A stretch of DNA of 64,000 bases, from assembly GCF_021603645.1 (NCBI RefSeq), contig NZ_BQHJ01000002.1, positions 496,001 to 560,000 of the forward strand, given 5' to 3'. Both the position numbers and the translations under genes were made by a program. This stretch comes from Pseudomonas pseudonitroreducens (lineage in GTDB: Bacteria; Pseudomonadota; Gammaproteobacteria; Pseudomonadales; Pseudomonadaceae). Within the stretch, counting starts at the first letter, position 1, and each line of letters starts with the position of its first letter. Under the pieces are notes generated by a model, which was not told the DNA's origin, made no database searches, and worked only from the letters and a program-made list of their open reading frames with translations. This document shows, piece by piece, positions 55,412 to 64,000 of the stretch.

Positions 55412-56185
55412 ATGGCCACGGCCATACCCGCATTGGAAATCCGTAACCTGCACAAGCGTTACGGTGACCTGGAAGTGCTCAAAGGCATTTCCCTGACCGC
55501 CCGCGACGGCGATGTGATTTCCATTCTCGGCTCTTCCGGTTCCGGTAAATCCACGTTCCTGCGCTGCATCAACCTGCTGGAAAACCCGCACCAGGGCCAG
55601 ATCCTGGTCGCCGGCGAAGAACTCAAGCTGAAGAAGTCCAAGGACGGCTCGCTGATCGCCTCCGACAGCAAGCAGATCAACCGACTGCGCAGCGAACTGG
55701 GCTTCGTCTTCCAGAACTTCAACCTCTGGCCGCACATGAGCATCCTCGACAACATCATCGAGGCGCCGCGCCGTGTGCTGGGCAAGACCAAGGCCGAAGC
55801 CACCGAGATCGCCGAGGCCCTGCTGGCCAAGGTCGGCATCTCCGACAAGCGCCACAGCTTCCCCGCACAGCTTTCCGGTGGCCAGCAGCAACGCGCCGCC
55901 ATCGCCCGCACCCTGGCGATGCAGCCCAAGGTCATCCTGTTCGACGAGCCGACGTCGGCACTGGACCCGGAAATGGTCCAGGAAGTGCTTAGCGTTATCC
56001 GCGCGCTCGCCGAGGAGGGTCGCACCATGCTGCTGGTGACCCATGAAATGAACTTTGCCCGCCAGGTGTCCAGCGAGGTGGTGTTCCTCCACCAGGGCCT
56101 GGTAGAAGAGCAGGGACCGCCGCAGCAGGTATTTGACAACCCGCAATCGGCACGCTGTAAACAATTCATGTCCAGCCACCGCTAA
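55412..56185 (+). CDS. Amino-acid ABC transporter ATP-binding protein (HisP/ArtP-like)
   Basis: The 257-aa ATPase of a polar amino acid importer has Walker A GSSGSGKST (about 43-51), Q-loop FVFQNFNLWPHM, signature LSGGQQQRAAIARTLA, Walker B VILFDEPTSALDPE and the H-loop VTHEMNFAR. The insert SKDGSLIASDSKQINRLRSELGFVF is typical of HisP-type histidine/lysine/arginine transporters. The ATG at 55412 follows GAGGAG. It is the first gene of a four-gene operon with a binding protein and two permeases. The 295 bp upstream holds the preceding terminator and no clear promoter. Confidence 0.93.
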   Translation: MATAIPALEIRNLHKRYGDLEVLKGISLTARDGDVISILGSSGSGKSTFLRCINLLENPHQGQILVAGEELKLKKSKDGSLIASDSKQINRLRSELGFVFQNFNLWPHMSILDNIIEAPRRVLGKTKAEATEIAEALLAKVGISDKRHSFPAQLSGGQQQRAAIARTLAMQPKVILFDEPTSALDPEMVQEVLSVIRALAEEGRTMLLVTHEMNFARQVSSEVVFLHQGLVEEQGPPQQVFDNPQSARCKQFMSSHR

Positions 56186-56199
56186 CGGAGCATCACTGC

Positions 56200-56952
56200 A
56201 TGAACAACTATAAGAAGATCGTTCTGGCTATCGCGGCCACCTTTGCACTGGGGAGCCAGGCCATCGCCGCGGACAAACTGCGCATCGGTACCGAAGGCGC
56301 CTACCCGCCCTTCAACGGCATCGACGCCAGCGGCCAGGTCGTCGGTTTCGACATCGAGATCGGCAAGGCGCTGTGCGCCAAGATGAAGACCGAATGCGAC
56401 GTCGTCACCTCCGACTGGGACGGCATCATTCCGGCACTGAACGCCAAGAAGTTCGACTTCATCGTCGCGTCCATGTCGATTACCGACGAGCGCAAGCAGG
56501 CCGTCGACTTCACCAACCCCTACTACACCAACAAGCTGCAGTTCGTGGCGCCGAAGTCGACCGACTTCAAGACCGACAAGGGCTACCTCAAGGGCAAGGT
56601 GATCGGTGCGCAACGCGCGACCATCGCCGGTACCTGGCTTGAGGACAACATGGCCGACACCGTCACCATCAAACTGTACGACACCCAGGAAAACGCCTAC
56701 CTCGACCTGTCCTCGGGCCGCCTCGACGGCGTGCTGGCCGACAAGTTCGTGCAGTACGACTGGCTGAAGAGCGATGCCGGCAAGGACTTCGAGTTCAAGG
56801 GCGAGCCGGTGTTCGACAACGACAAGATCGGCATCGCCGTGCGCAAGGGCGACCCGCTGCGTGACAAGCTGAACGCCGCTCTGAAGGAAATCGTCGACGA
56901 CGGTACCTACAAGAAGATCAACGACAAGTACTTCCCCTTCAGCATCTACTGA
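56200..56952 (+). CDS. Lysine/arginine/ornithine/histidine-type periplasmic binding protein
   Basis: The 250-aa product has a signal peptide (IAA about 23) and SBP_bac_3 domain LRIGTEGAYPPFNGIDASGQVVGFDIEIGKALCAKMKTECD, close to ArgT/HisJ. DGIIPALNAKKFDFIVASMSITDERKQAVDFTNPYY is the signature. The ligand is probably a basic amino acid. It is 14 bp downstream of the ATPase gene. Confidence 0.93.
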   Translation: MNNYKKIVLAIAATFALGSQAIAADKLRIGTEGAYPPFNGIDASGQVVGFDIEIGKALCAKMKTECDVVTSDWDGIIPALNAKKFDFIVASMSITDERKQAVDFTNPYYTNKLQFVAPKSTDFKTDKGYLKGKVIGAQRATIAGTWLEDNMADTVTIKLYDTQENAYLDLSSGRLDGVLADKFVQYDWLKSDAGKDFEFKGEPVFDNDKIGIAVRKGDPLRDKLNAALKEIVDDGTYKKINDKYFPFSIY

Positions 56953-57008
56953 TGCACGTGCCGCGCCGCCCATTGCCGGGCGGCGCGCGCCTTCAGGCGT
57001 GACTCCCC

Positions 57009-57704
57009 ATGATTTTCGACCTGCACGGCTTTGGCGATCAGTTGATCGCCGGCACCTGGATGACGCTCAAGCTCTCGCTCGCCGCAGTCTGCGTGGGACT
57101 GATCCTCGGCCTGCTCGGCGCCGTCGCCAAGACCTCGAACAACAGCTTCCTGCGCATGCTCGGCGGCTTCTACACCACCGTGGTGCGCGGCGTACCCGAG
57201 ACGCTCTGGGTACTGATGATCTATTTCGGCACCGTGGCCGGCCTCAACGCCATCGGTGACCTGTTCGGCTACCCCGAATTCGCTCTCTCGCCCTTCGCCG
57301 CCGGCACCTGCGCCCTGGGCCTGTGCTTCGGCGCCTACGCCACCGAAGTCTTCCGTGGCGCGCTGCTGGCGATCCCCAAGGGCCATCGCGAGGCTGGCCA
57401 GGCGCTGGGCCTCTCCGCACCACGGATATTCTGGCGCATCGTCCTGCCGCAAGTGTGGCGCGTGGCGCTACCGGGCCTGGGCAACCTCTATCTGATCCTG
57501 CTGAAAGATACCGCCCTGGTCTCGCTGATCACCCTCGATGAGATCATGCGCAAGGCCCAGGTCGCCTCCAATGCGACCAAGGAACCCTTCACCTTCTACA
57601 TGACCGCGGCCTTCATCTACCTGGGCCTGACCGTCTTCATCATGGCCGCCCTGCACTTCCTCGAGCGTCGCGCCGGCCGTGGCTTCGTGAGGAACGAGCT
57701 ATGA
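57009..57704 (+). CDS. Amino-acid ABC transporter permease, HisQ-like
   Basis: The 231-aa inner-membrane protein has about five membrane helices and the EAA loop EVFRGALLAIPKGHREAGQALGLSAPRIFWRIVLPQVWRVALPG, which contacts the ATPase. It forms a heterodimer with the next gene's product (HisQM arrangement). The next ATG overlaps its stop (ATGA). Confidence 0.94.
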   Translation: MIFDLHGFGDQLIAGTWMTLKLSLAAVCVGLILGLLGAVAKTSNNSFLRMLGGFYTTVVRGVPETLWVLMIYFGTVAGLNAIGDLFGYPEFALSPFAAGTCALGLCFGAYATEVFRGALLAIPKGHREAGQALGLSAPRIFWRIVLPQVWRVALPGLGNLYLILLKDTALVSLITLDEIMRKAQVASNATKEPFTFYMTAAFIYLGLTVFIMAALHFLERRAGRGFVRNEL

Positions 57705-58393
57705 CCGATCTCGAGCTGATCCTCAAATGGCTGCCGAAGATGCTCCAGGGCGCCACCCTGACCCTGGAGCTGCTGGCCATCGCCGTGGTCGCCGGCCTGT
57801 GCCTCGCCGTACCGCTGGGCATCGCCCGCGCCTCGCGGCACTGGTACGTGCGCGCCGTGCCCTACGCCTACATCTTCTTCTTTCGCGGCACACCGCTGCT
57901 GCTGCAGCTGTTCATCGTTTACTACGGCTTCGCCCAGTTCGAAAGCGTGCGCAAGGGGCCGCTCTGGCCATACCTGCGCGACCCGTACTGGTGCGCGCTG
58001 CTGACCATGACCCTGCACACCGCGGCCTACATCGCCGAAATCCTGCGCGGTGCCATCCACGCCATCCCGGTGGGTGAAGTAGAGGCGGCCCGCGCGCTGG
58101 GCATGTCCCGCCGCCAGGCGCTGTTCCACATCATCCTGCCGCGTGCCGCACGTATCGCCATGCCGGCCTACAGCAACGAGGTGATCCTCATGCTCAAGGC
58201 CAGCGCGGTGGTCTACACCGTGACCCTGTTCGACATCATGGGCATGACCCGCACCATCATCGCGCGCACCTACGAGGCCATGCTGTTCTTCTGCCTCGCC
58301 GGGGTGTTCTACCTGGTCATCACCCTGCTGCTGACCCGCATCTTCCGCCTGCTGGAACGCTGGCTGAAGGTCGACTCCATGCAGGGCCGCTGA
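57701..58393 (+). CDS. Amino-acid ABC transporter permease, HisM-like
   Basis: The 230-aa membrane protein has TM helices and the EAA loop EILRGAIHAIPVGEVEAARALGMSRRQALFHIILPRAARIAMP. YIFFFRGTPLLLQLFIVYYG is typical of HisM. It completes the ATPase-SBP-HisQ-HisM operon and is coupled to the preceding gene by overlap. Confidence 0.94.
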   Translation: MTDLELILKWLPKMLQGATLTLELLAIAVVAGLCLAVPLGIARASRHWYVRAVPYAYIFFFRGTPLLLQLFIVYYGFAQFESVRKGPLWPYLRDPYWCALLTMTLHTAAYIAEILRGAIHAIPVGEVEAARALGMSRRQALFHIILPRAARIAMPAYSNEVILMLKASAVVYTVTLFDIMGMTRTIIARTYEAMLFFCLAGVFYLVITLLLTRIFRLLERWLKVDSMQGR

Positions 58394-58441
58394 CCGGCGC
58401 ACCACTCGCCCATGGGGCCGCTATAATGCGCGCCCCGTGGT

Positions 58442-59680
58442 TTGCCCCCGCTTCGTATCGTGCTTCCGAACGACACTCTCCTCACCGGCCCCGACCTGCT
58501 CCAGCGCTTCCTCGCGCTGGACAGCTTCCTGCTGGAACACCAGGCACTGTGGCGACCGAAACCCTTCACGATGCAGGAGATACCCTGGGAACGCGACCAC
58601 CCGGAATTGGCCGTCTGGCTGCGCAGCCGCAGCCTCGAAGACGCTGACGCCGTGCACAACGAGCCAGAGCATCTCGACGCCCCTGCGCCCTTTCCCGCCC
58701 TGGCCGCCTCGGCGGCCAGGCTTTCCGCCATCGGGGCATTCCCGGCAACGCCGCTGGGCAAGCTGCCAAACCAGCTGACCGTCGATGTTCCCGGCCGCAA
58801 ATGGCAGCAGATCGAAGCCTTCGCCAGTTGCCTGGGTTTCACCGAAGCGCCGCAGCAATGGCTCGACTGGTGCGCCGGCAAAGGCCATCTGGGCCGCCTG
58901 CTGGCCCGCGACGGCAAGCCGCTGCTGAGCCTGGAGTTCGACAGCGCACTGGTGGAAGACGGCCAGCGCCTGAGCGACCGGCTTCAGTTGCAGGCCCGCC
59001 ACCGCCAGCAGGACGTGCTCGCCCCGAGCGCCCACGAGCACCTGCAAGCCGGGCATACCGCGGTCGCCCTGCACGCTTGCGGCGACTTGCACGTACGCCT
59101 GTTGCAGCTCGCCAGCCGCCATGGCTGCCGGCAACTTGCAGTGGCGCCGTGCTGCTACAACCGCATCGATAGCGAGCACTACCAGCCGCTTTCACATGCC
59201 GCGCAAGGCTCCGTCCTCCATCTCTCGCGGGACGACCTGCGCCTGCCGCTGGCCGAAACCGTGACCGCCGGCGCCCGCGTGCGCCGCCAGCGCGACGCTT
59301 CGATGGCACGTCGACTGGCCTTCGACCTGCTGCAACGAGATATCCGCCGCAGCGGCGATTACCTGCCTACCCCTTCATTACCACCGGCCTGGCTGGACAA
59401 ACCGTTCGCCGACTATTGCCGCGACCTCGCCGCGCTCAAGGGACTCGAACTGCCTACCGACGCAGACTGGAACGACCTGGAGGCGAGGGGCTGGCAGCGA
59501 CTGGCTCAGGTCCGCAACCTGGAACTGGTGCGCGGACTGTTCCGCCGGCCCATGGAATTATGGTTGCTGCTCGACCGCGCACTATTCCTCGAAGAGCAAG
59601 GCTATCGCGCCATCCTGGGGGCCTTCTGCGCCGCCCGGATGACCCCACGCAACCTGCTGTTGCTCGCCGAACGCATCTGA
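58442..59680 (+). CDS. Putative SAM-dependent methyltransferase
   Basis: The 412-aa cytoplasmic protein has a Rossmann-type SAM site, WLDWCAGKGHLGRLLAR (about 139-155), followed by ALHACGDLHVRLLQLASRHGCRQLAVAPCCYNRI. The ACGDL/PCCYN pair is found in METTL25-like and related methyltransferases. The substrate is unknown. There is no ATG: the frame opens at TTG 58442, with GTG 58460 as alternative and no clear ribosome site. A TATAAT at 58422-58427 puts the RNA start only about 8 bases ahead, so translation may be almost leaderless. Confidence 0.75.
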   Translation: MPPLRIVLPNDTLLTGPDLLQRFLALDSFLLEHQALWRPKPFTMQEIPWERDHPELAVWLRSRSLEDADAVHNEPEHLDAPAPFPALAASAARLSAIGAFPATPLGKLPNQLTVDVPGRKWQQIEAFASCLGFTEAPQQWLDWCAGKGHLGRLLARDGKPLLSLEFDSALVEDGQRLSDRLQLQARHRQQDVLAPSAHEHLQAGHTAVALHACGDLHVRLLQLASRHGCRQLAVAPCCYNRIDSEHYQPLSHAAQGSVLHLSRDDLRLPLAETVTAGARVRRQRDASMARRLAFDLLQRDIRRSGDYLPTPSLPPAWLDKPFADYCRDLAALKGLELPTDADWNDLEARGWQRLAQVRNLELVRGLFRRPMELWLLLDRALFLEEQGYRAILGAFCAARMTPRNLLLLAERI

Positions 59681-59831
59681 GACGGGCGTTCCAGAGATTC
59701 ACTCACAGCACCTGTGGATAACTCTGTTGGTAAGCCGGGAAAAACATCCTCTTGCCGGGCACCTAGACCGCCTCGCCACAATCTGATCATTTTCTGTACA
59801 GCTGATTTTAATCCTTTAGAAACAAATAGTT

Positions 59832-59869
59832 ATCGCATTGCGTGATTGCTATCACATCTCATATGCGAT
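59832..59869. promoter_or_regulatory. CRP/Vfr-like site inside a larger inverted repeat
   Basis: GTGATTGCTATCAC (59842-59855) sits within TTGCGTGATTGCTATCACAT and resembles the CRP/Vfr consensus TGTGA-N6-TCACA, with one arm perfect. It is enclosed by ATCGCAT (59832-59838) and ATGCGAT (59863-59869). The 389-bp gap between the methyltransferase and marR holds this site and the marR promoter but no gene. Confidence 0.6.
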
Positions 59870-60001
59870 TTACGCCCTATAGCCTTCCTGCTTGTGCATA
59901 AAGAGCCGTCGACGGTGTAGGAAATCGGCTATTCGTGTTGCCAATCCTGAACCAATAGCGCTTCGTCGAACGGATTGTTGCGTAATCGCGACAATTGAGC
60001 C

Positions 60002-60055
60002 TTGTCAATCGCTGCCTAGGCAGTATCATTTCGAAACATTTCACTGCCTAAGCAG
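60002..60055 (+). promoter_or_regulatory. marR promoter with twin MarR-type operators
   Basis: TTGTCA (60002-60007) and TATCAT (60024-60029) with 16-bp spacing form a promoter. CTGCCTAGGCAG (60012-60023, perfect palindrome) fills the spacer. CTGCCTAAGCAG (60044-60055, one mismatch pair) lies 32 bp downstream, about three helical turns. This is a likely autorepression arrangement for the MarR protein encoded 15 bp later. Confidence 0.82.
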
Positions 60056-60069
60056 CTTTCTGTTTTGAC

Positions 60070-60543
60070 ATGAATCACTACAACGTCGCGGACTTTCCGT
60101 TCAAAGGCTCCATCGGCCAGCTGCTGGGCGCTACGGCGATCCTCAAGGATCGTCTGATGGACAAGCACCTGGCACACCTGGATATCACCGCCGCCCAGTT
60201 CAAGGTCCTGTTCTTCGTTGGCCAGGGGCGCGCCAACACCTCGGCCGAGCTGTGCCGCGAGCTGTCCATCGATAGCGGCTCGATGACCCGCATGCTTGAT
60301 CGCCTGGCGCGCAAGGACCTGCTCATTCGCGAACCCTGCCAGAACGACCGCCGCAGTGTGCGCCTGAGCCTCAGCCACGCGGGCGAGGCAGTGAACGACG
60401 AAGCGCCGCGCATCGCCGCCGCCGCGATGAACGAGCTGGTTGGCGGCCTCTCCCGCGATGAACTGCAGACCCTCACCGGCTTGCTCGACAAGATCCTGCG
60501 CGCCCACGGCGCCGCGGCCCATTGCGCGGCGCAGGAGAAATGA
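60070..60543 (+). CDS. MarR-family repressor of the efflux operon (EmrR-like)
   Basis: The 157-aa winged-helix dimer has ITAAQFKVLFFVGQGRANTSAELCRELSIDSGSMTRMLDRLARKDLLIREPCQNDRRSVRLSLS, the classic MarR DNA-binding wing with the DRR salt-bridge. It probably represses the operon until a toxic compound binds, as EmrR does for EmrAB. Its stop overlaps the first possible ATG of the next gene. Confidence 0.93.
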   Translation: MNHYNVADFPFKGSIGQLLGATAILKDRLMDKHLAHLDITAAQFKVLFFVGQGRANTSAELCRELSIDSGSMTRMLDRLARKDLLIREPCQNDRRSVRLSLSHAGEAVNDEAPRIAAAAMNELVGGLSRDELQTLTGLLDKILRAHGAAAHCAAQEK

Positions 60544-60545
60544 AC

Positions 60546-62027
60546 ATGAACCACCTTCGTATCGCCCTGCTGCCCGCCGCCGTGTTCGCTGCGATGCTGG
60601 GACTTTCCGGCTGCGTCAGTTACTCGGGCCTGGATACCAGCGGCAAGGCCGTCGACCCCGCCAGCCTGAAGGCGGGTGTCAGCCTCGACGGCACTCCGCT
60701 ATCGCCGGCCGCATGGCCCAGCGAGCACTGGTGGACCAGCCTCGGTGATCCGCAACTGGACAGCCTGATCGGCGAAGCACTGCGCGGCACCCCGGACCTG
60801 GATATCGCCAGCGCCCGCGCCCACCAGGCCATCGCCGCCGCGCAAGCGCAGGACGCCGCACGCATGCCCAGCGTCAAGGGCAGCGCCAGCTACGCCGGTA
60901 TCCGCGCGCCGGAGAGCGTCCTGCCAGCACCGACGGGCGGTCGCTACTCGGCGGTCAAGTACCTGTCGATGAGCTTCAGCTACGACCTCGATCTCTGGGG
61001 CGGCCAGCGCGACGCCTGGGAAGCGGCCCTCGGCCAGGCCAACGCCGCCGAGGTGGATCGCCAGGCCGCGTCGATCACCCTCTCGACCAATGTCGCCCGC
61101 GCCTACAGCGAACTGGCCCACGCCTTCGTTGCGCGTGACCTGGCCCGCGACGAACTGGACCGCTCCCAGCATCTGTTCCAGCTCAGCCAGAAACGCATGG
61201 ACGCCGGCCTCGACAGCAAGGTCCAACTGCAGCAGACGCAAACCCAGGTCGCCAGTGCCAAGCAGCAACTGGCCGCCGCGGAGCAGGACATCGCCAGCGA
61301 CCGCATTGCCCTCGCCGTCCTGCTTGGCCAGGGTCCGGACCGTGGCCTGGATCTGCAGCGCCCCCAGGCGCTCAAGCCCGGCGCACTGAGCCTGCCGTCG
61401 AACCTGCCGGCTGAGCTGCTGGGGCGCCGCCCGGATATCGTCGCCGCGCGCTGGCGGGTCGAAGCCGCGTCGAAAAGCATCGACTCGGCGAAGACCGAGT
61501 TCTACCCCAACGTGAATCTGGGTGCGATGGTTGGCCTGGCCGCCCTGCACACCAGCGACGTGCTGAAGGCGCCGAGCCGTTTCTTCCAGATCGCCCCGGC
61601 GATCTCCCTGCCGATCTTCGATGGCGGACGCCTGCGCGCCAGCCTGGCCGGGAAGGACGCCGACTACGACCTCGCCGTCGCCCAGTACAACAAGACCCTG
61701 GTCAACGCCCTCGGCGAGGTCGCCGACGATCTCGGCAAGCTGCGCTCGCTGGAGCAGCAGCTCGACGACCAGCGCGATGCCCGCGACATCGCCAAATCCA
61801 ACTTCGACCTGGCCATGCGCCGTTACGGCGAAGGCGTCGGCAACTACCTCGACGCCCTCAGCGTGCAGCAGCAGTTGCTCCTCGCCGAGCGCCAACTGGC
61901 CAGCCTGGACGCCCAGCGCATCGATCTCTCGGTGCAGCTGGTCCAGGCCCTGGGCGGTGGCTACCAGCCCGACACTACTTCCACTCCCGCCCCGCTCGCC
62001 CAGGCGAACGCGGCCGCCGCGCACTGA
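60546..62027 (+). CDS. Outer-membrane efflux lipoprotein (OprM/NodT family)
   Basis: The 493-aa lipoprotein has lipobox LSGC (Cys about 22), then HWWTSLGDPQLDSLI and two OEP repeats with long helices (about 75-265 and 290-470). LPAELLGRRPDIVAARWRVEAA marks the repeat joint. It forms the trimeric exit channel of a tripartite pump with the next two genes. The ATG at 60546 has AGGAG at 8 bp; ATG 60540 is only 2 bp from it. Confidence 0.93.
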   Translation: MNHLRIALLPAAVFAAMLGLSGCVSYSGLDTSGKAVDPASLKAGVSLDGTPLSPAAWPSEHWWTSLGDPQLDSLIGEALRGTPDLDIASARAHQAIAAAQAQDAARMPSVKGSASYAGIRAPESVLPAPTGGRYSAVKYLSMSFSYDLDLWGGQRDAWEAALGQANAAEVDRQAASITLSTNVARAYSELAHAFVARDLARDELDRSQHLFQLSQKRMDAGLDSKVQLQQTQTQVASAKQQLAAAEQDIASDRIALAVLLGQGPDRGLDLQRPQALKPGALSLPSNLPAELLGRRPDIVAARWRVEAASKSIDSAKTEFYPNVNLGAMVGLAALHTSDVLKAPSRFFQIAPAISLPIFDGGRLRASLAGKDADYDLAVAQYNKTLVNALGEVADDLGKLRSLEQQLDDQRDARDIAKSNFDLAMRRYGEGVGNYLDALSVQQQLLLAERQLASLDAQRIDLSVQLVQALGGGYQPDTTSTPAPLAQANAAAAH

Positions 62028-62041
62028 ACGAGGCACCCGAC

Positions 62042-63226
62042 ATGAGCACCGCCACCCAAGAAACCCCGAACAGCAATCCCAAGCGCAAGCGCTGGCTGCT
62101 GATCCTGCTCGCCGTCGTCATCCTCGCCGGCCTCGCCAGCATCGCCTGGGAAATCCTCTACGGCCGCTGGCACGAGGACACCGATGACGCCTACGTGAAC
62201 GGCAATATCGTGCAGATCACACCGCAGATCACCGGCACCGTGGTCAGCATCGGCGCCGATGACGGCGACCTGGTGCACAAGGGCCAGGTACTGGTGAAAT
62301 TCGACCCGAGCGACGCCGATATCGCCCTGCAGCAGGCCGAAGCCAACCTGGCCCGCACCGTGCGCCAGGTGCGCGGGCTGTTCAGCAACGTCGACGGTTA
62401 CAAGGCCGATGTGGCCGCGAAGAAAGTCGCGCTGACCAAGGCCGAGGCGGACTTCAAACGTCGCCAACATCTGGCGAGCGACGGCGCCATCTCCCAGGAG
62501 GAGCTGGCCCACGCCCGCGACGCGCTGGACACGGCACGCAGCTCGCTGACCACCTCCGAACAGCAACTGGACACCAATCGCGCGCTGGTCGACGACACCG
62601 TGATTGCCTCCCACCCTGACGTCAAAGCCGCTGCTGCCAAGCTGCGCCAGGCCTACCTGGACGACGCGCGCGCGGTGATCATCGCGCCGGTCACCGGCTA
62701 TGTCGCCAAGCGCACCGTGCAGGTCGGCCAGCGCGTGCAGCCGGGTGCTGCGCTGATGGCGGTGATCCCGCTGGACCAGGTGTGGATCGACGCCAACTTC
62801 AAGGAAACCCAGCTCAAGCACATGCGCATCGGCCAGCCGGTGGAGATCCGCTCCGACCTTTACGGCAGCGAAGTGAAGTACTCCGGCACCGTCGACAGCC
62901 TCGGCGTCGGCACCGGCAGCGCCTTCTCCCTGCTGCCAGCGCAGAACGCCACCGGCAACTGGATCAAGATCGTCCAGCGCGTACCGGTACGCATCCGCGT
63001 CAACGCCGAGGAGCTGGCGAAGAATCCGCTGCGCATCGGCCTGTCCATGGACGTCAACGTCAGCCTGCACGACCAGAGCGGCCCCGCTCTGGCGCAGCAG
63101 GCACCGCACGAGGCGGTGTTCTCCACCGATATCTACCAGGAACAATTGGCCTCTGCGGACCAACTGATCGAGAAGCTGATCCAGGCCAACCTGGCCGACG
63201 CCAACCACAGCACCGCGCAGCGCTGA
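62042..63226 (+). CDS. EmrA-like membrane fusion protein
   Basis: The 394-aa protein has an N-terminal membrane helix (WLLILLAVVILAGLASIAW). A lipoyl/barrel-sandwich half follows (DTDDAYVNGNIVQITPQITGTVVSIGADDGDLVHKGQVLVKFD), then an alpha-hairpin (about 95-200), the second half-motif (IIAPVTGYVAKRTVQVGQRVQPGAALMAVIP) and a beta-barrel. It bridges the MFS pump and the outer-membrane channel. Confidence 0.95.
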   Translation: MSTATQETPNSNPKRKRWLLILLAVVILAGLASIAWEILYGRWHEDTDDAYVNGNIVQITPQITGTVVSIGADDGDLVHKGQVLVKFDPSDADIALQQAEANLARTVRQVRGLFSNVDGYKADVAAKKVALTKAEADFKRRQHLASDGAISQEELAHARDALDTARSSLTTSEQQLDTNRALVDDTVIASHPDVKAAAAKLRQAYLDDARAVIIAPVTGYVAKRTVQVGQRVQPGAALMAVIPLDQVWIDANFKETQLKHMRIGQPVEIRSDLYGSEVKYSGTVDSLGVGTGSAFSLLPAQNATGNWIKIVQRVPVRIRVNAEELAKNPLRIGLSMDVNVSLHDQSGPALAQQAPHEAVFSTDIYQEQLASADQLIEKLIQANLADANHSTAQR

Positions 63227-63239
63227 TCCGACCGCCGCC

Positions 63240-64000
63240 ATGAGCCAGCCCAACAGCAGCAGTTTCAGCCCGCCCAGCCTGGTCATGGCGACCATCGGCC
63301 TGTCGCTGGCGACCTTCATGCAGGTGCTCGACACCACCATCGCCAACGTCGCCCTGCCGACCATCTCCGGCAACCTCGGGGTCAGTTCCGAGCAGGGCAC
63401 CTGGGTCATCACCTCCTTCGCGGTGAGCAACGCCATCGCCCTGCCGCTCACCGGCTGGCTCAGCCGCAAGGTCGGCGAGGTACGCCTGTTTATCGCCGCC
63501 ACCCTGCTCTTCGTGATTGCCTCGTTCCTCTGCGGCGTAGCGCAGCAGATGGGCATGCTGGTCGGCTTCCGCGCCATCCAGGGCTTTGTCGCCGGGCCGC
63601 TCTACCCGATCACCCAGACCCTGCTGATCTCCATCTATCCCCCGGCGAAAAGGGGGATGGCACTGGCACTGCTGGCAATGGTCACGGTGGTGGCACCGAT
63701 CGCCGGGCCGATCCTCGGCGGCTGGATCACCGACAGCTACAGCTGGCCGTGGATCTTCTTCATCAACGTGCCCATCGGCCTGTTCGCCGCCATGGTCGTC
63801 TACCAGCAGTTGCGCGCCCGCCCGGTGGTGATCAAGCACGCGCCCATGGACTACATGGGCCTGGCGATGCTGGTGATCGGCGTCGGCGCCCTGCAGATCG
63901 TGCTCGACAAGGGCAACGACCTGGACTGGTTCGAATCCGGCTTCATCATCGGTGGCACGGTCATCGCGGTGATCGCCCTGGCGGTCTTCGTGATCTGGGA
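63240..64000 (+). CDS. EmrB-like MFS drug exporter, 5' part (DHA2 family)
   Basis: The first 253 codons lie before the window edge. Motif A region LTGWLSRKVGEVRLF, motif C region AIAGPILGGWI(TD) and D1 motif LDTTIANVALPTISGNL mark a 14-TM DHA2 proton-drug antiporter. The ATG at 63240 is 14 bp after the emrA-like stop. Its C-terminus is outside the window. Confidence 0.94.
   Translation, partial: MSQPNSSSFSPPSLVMATIGLSLATFMQVLDTTIANVALPTISGNLGVSSEQGTWVITSFAVSNAIALPLTGWLSRKVGEVRLFIAATLLFVIASFLCGVAQQMGMLVGFRAIQGFVAGPLYPITQTLLISIYPPAKRGMALALLAMVTVVAPIAGPILGGWITDSYSWPWIFFINVPIGLFAAMVVYQQLRARPVVIKHAPMDYMGLAMLVIGVGALQIVLDKGNDLDWFESGFIIGGTVIAVIALAVFVIW

Overview
The window is chromosomal DNA from a high-GC Pseudomonas, most likely a relative of P. 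aeruginosa (the P. aeruginosa / nitroreducens / citronellolis group). Three things support this: the protein sequences, the family-typical repeats (GTAGGAGCGAGCTTGCTCGC hairpins), and a gene order that matches from memory the PAO1 stretch running from the hut cluster through fbp, estA, typA, thiI, glnA, ntrBC, secB, gpmI, ctpA, hisBHAF, mutY to an EmrAB-type efflux operon. No prophage, insertion sequence, plasmid gene, CRISPR array or rRNA was found. Nearly all the DNA is core genome; the unusual material is in the intergenic regions.

Layout. 1-11.8 kb: histidine utilisation (hut) locus. It holds an ABC permease and binding protein, an NCS1 permease (probably for urocanate), hutU, a second orphan binding protein, a divergently placed hutH, hutD, hutC and hutF. 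hutU and hutH each have a sigma-54 promoter followed 3-4 bp later by a HutC palindrome. Between hutH and hutD is a 237-bp tandem array in which the 3' end of hutD, its terminator and an 82-bp palindrome are repeated. 12-22.6 kb: blc, a small lipoprotein, DUF924, fbp, a glyoxalase, the autotransporter esterase estA, and a DUF2339/DUF3999 membrane pair. 22.8-28 kb: typA, thiI and glnA, the last with a textbook sigma-54 promoter and NtrC sites. 28-36.6 kb: an MscS-family channel, two DUF4124 proteins, ntrB-ntrC behind a perfect NtrC palindrome, trmL, and a small membrane protein. This part ends in a four-module repeat array on the minus strand that carries its own sigma-54 promoter; I interpret it as a homologue of the nitrogen-regulated small RNA NrsZ.

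36.6-48.7 kb: secB-grxC-rhodanese, gpmI-envC-ctpA-deacetylase, two orphan amino-acid binding proteins, hisB-hisH-DUF2164-hisA-hisF, and a PanM-like acetyltransferase. 48.8-58.4 kb: asmA-mutY-yggX, tRNA-Phe, an LTA-synthase-like membrane sulfatase, and a complete basic amino acid ABC transporter. 58.4-64 kb: a putative methyltransferase, then a MarR-regulated tripartite efflux operon (marR, OprM-like channel, EmrA, EmrB cut by the window edge).

The common theme is nitrogen and amino-acid economy. The sequence shows five independent NtrC or sigma-54 signals: hutU, hutH, glnA, ntrB and the NrsZ-like RNA. Together they link histidine breakdown, glutamine synthesis, the NtrBC sensor system and a regulatory RNA. 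The two observations most worth a second look are the hutD tail-cassette array (7716-8800) and the four-module NrsZ-like RNA (35804-36101).
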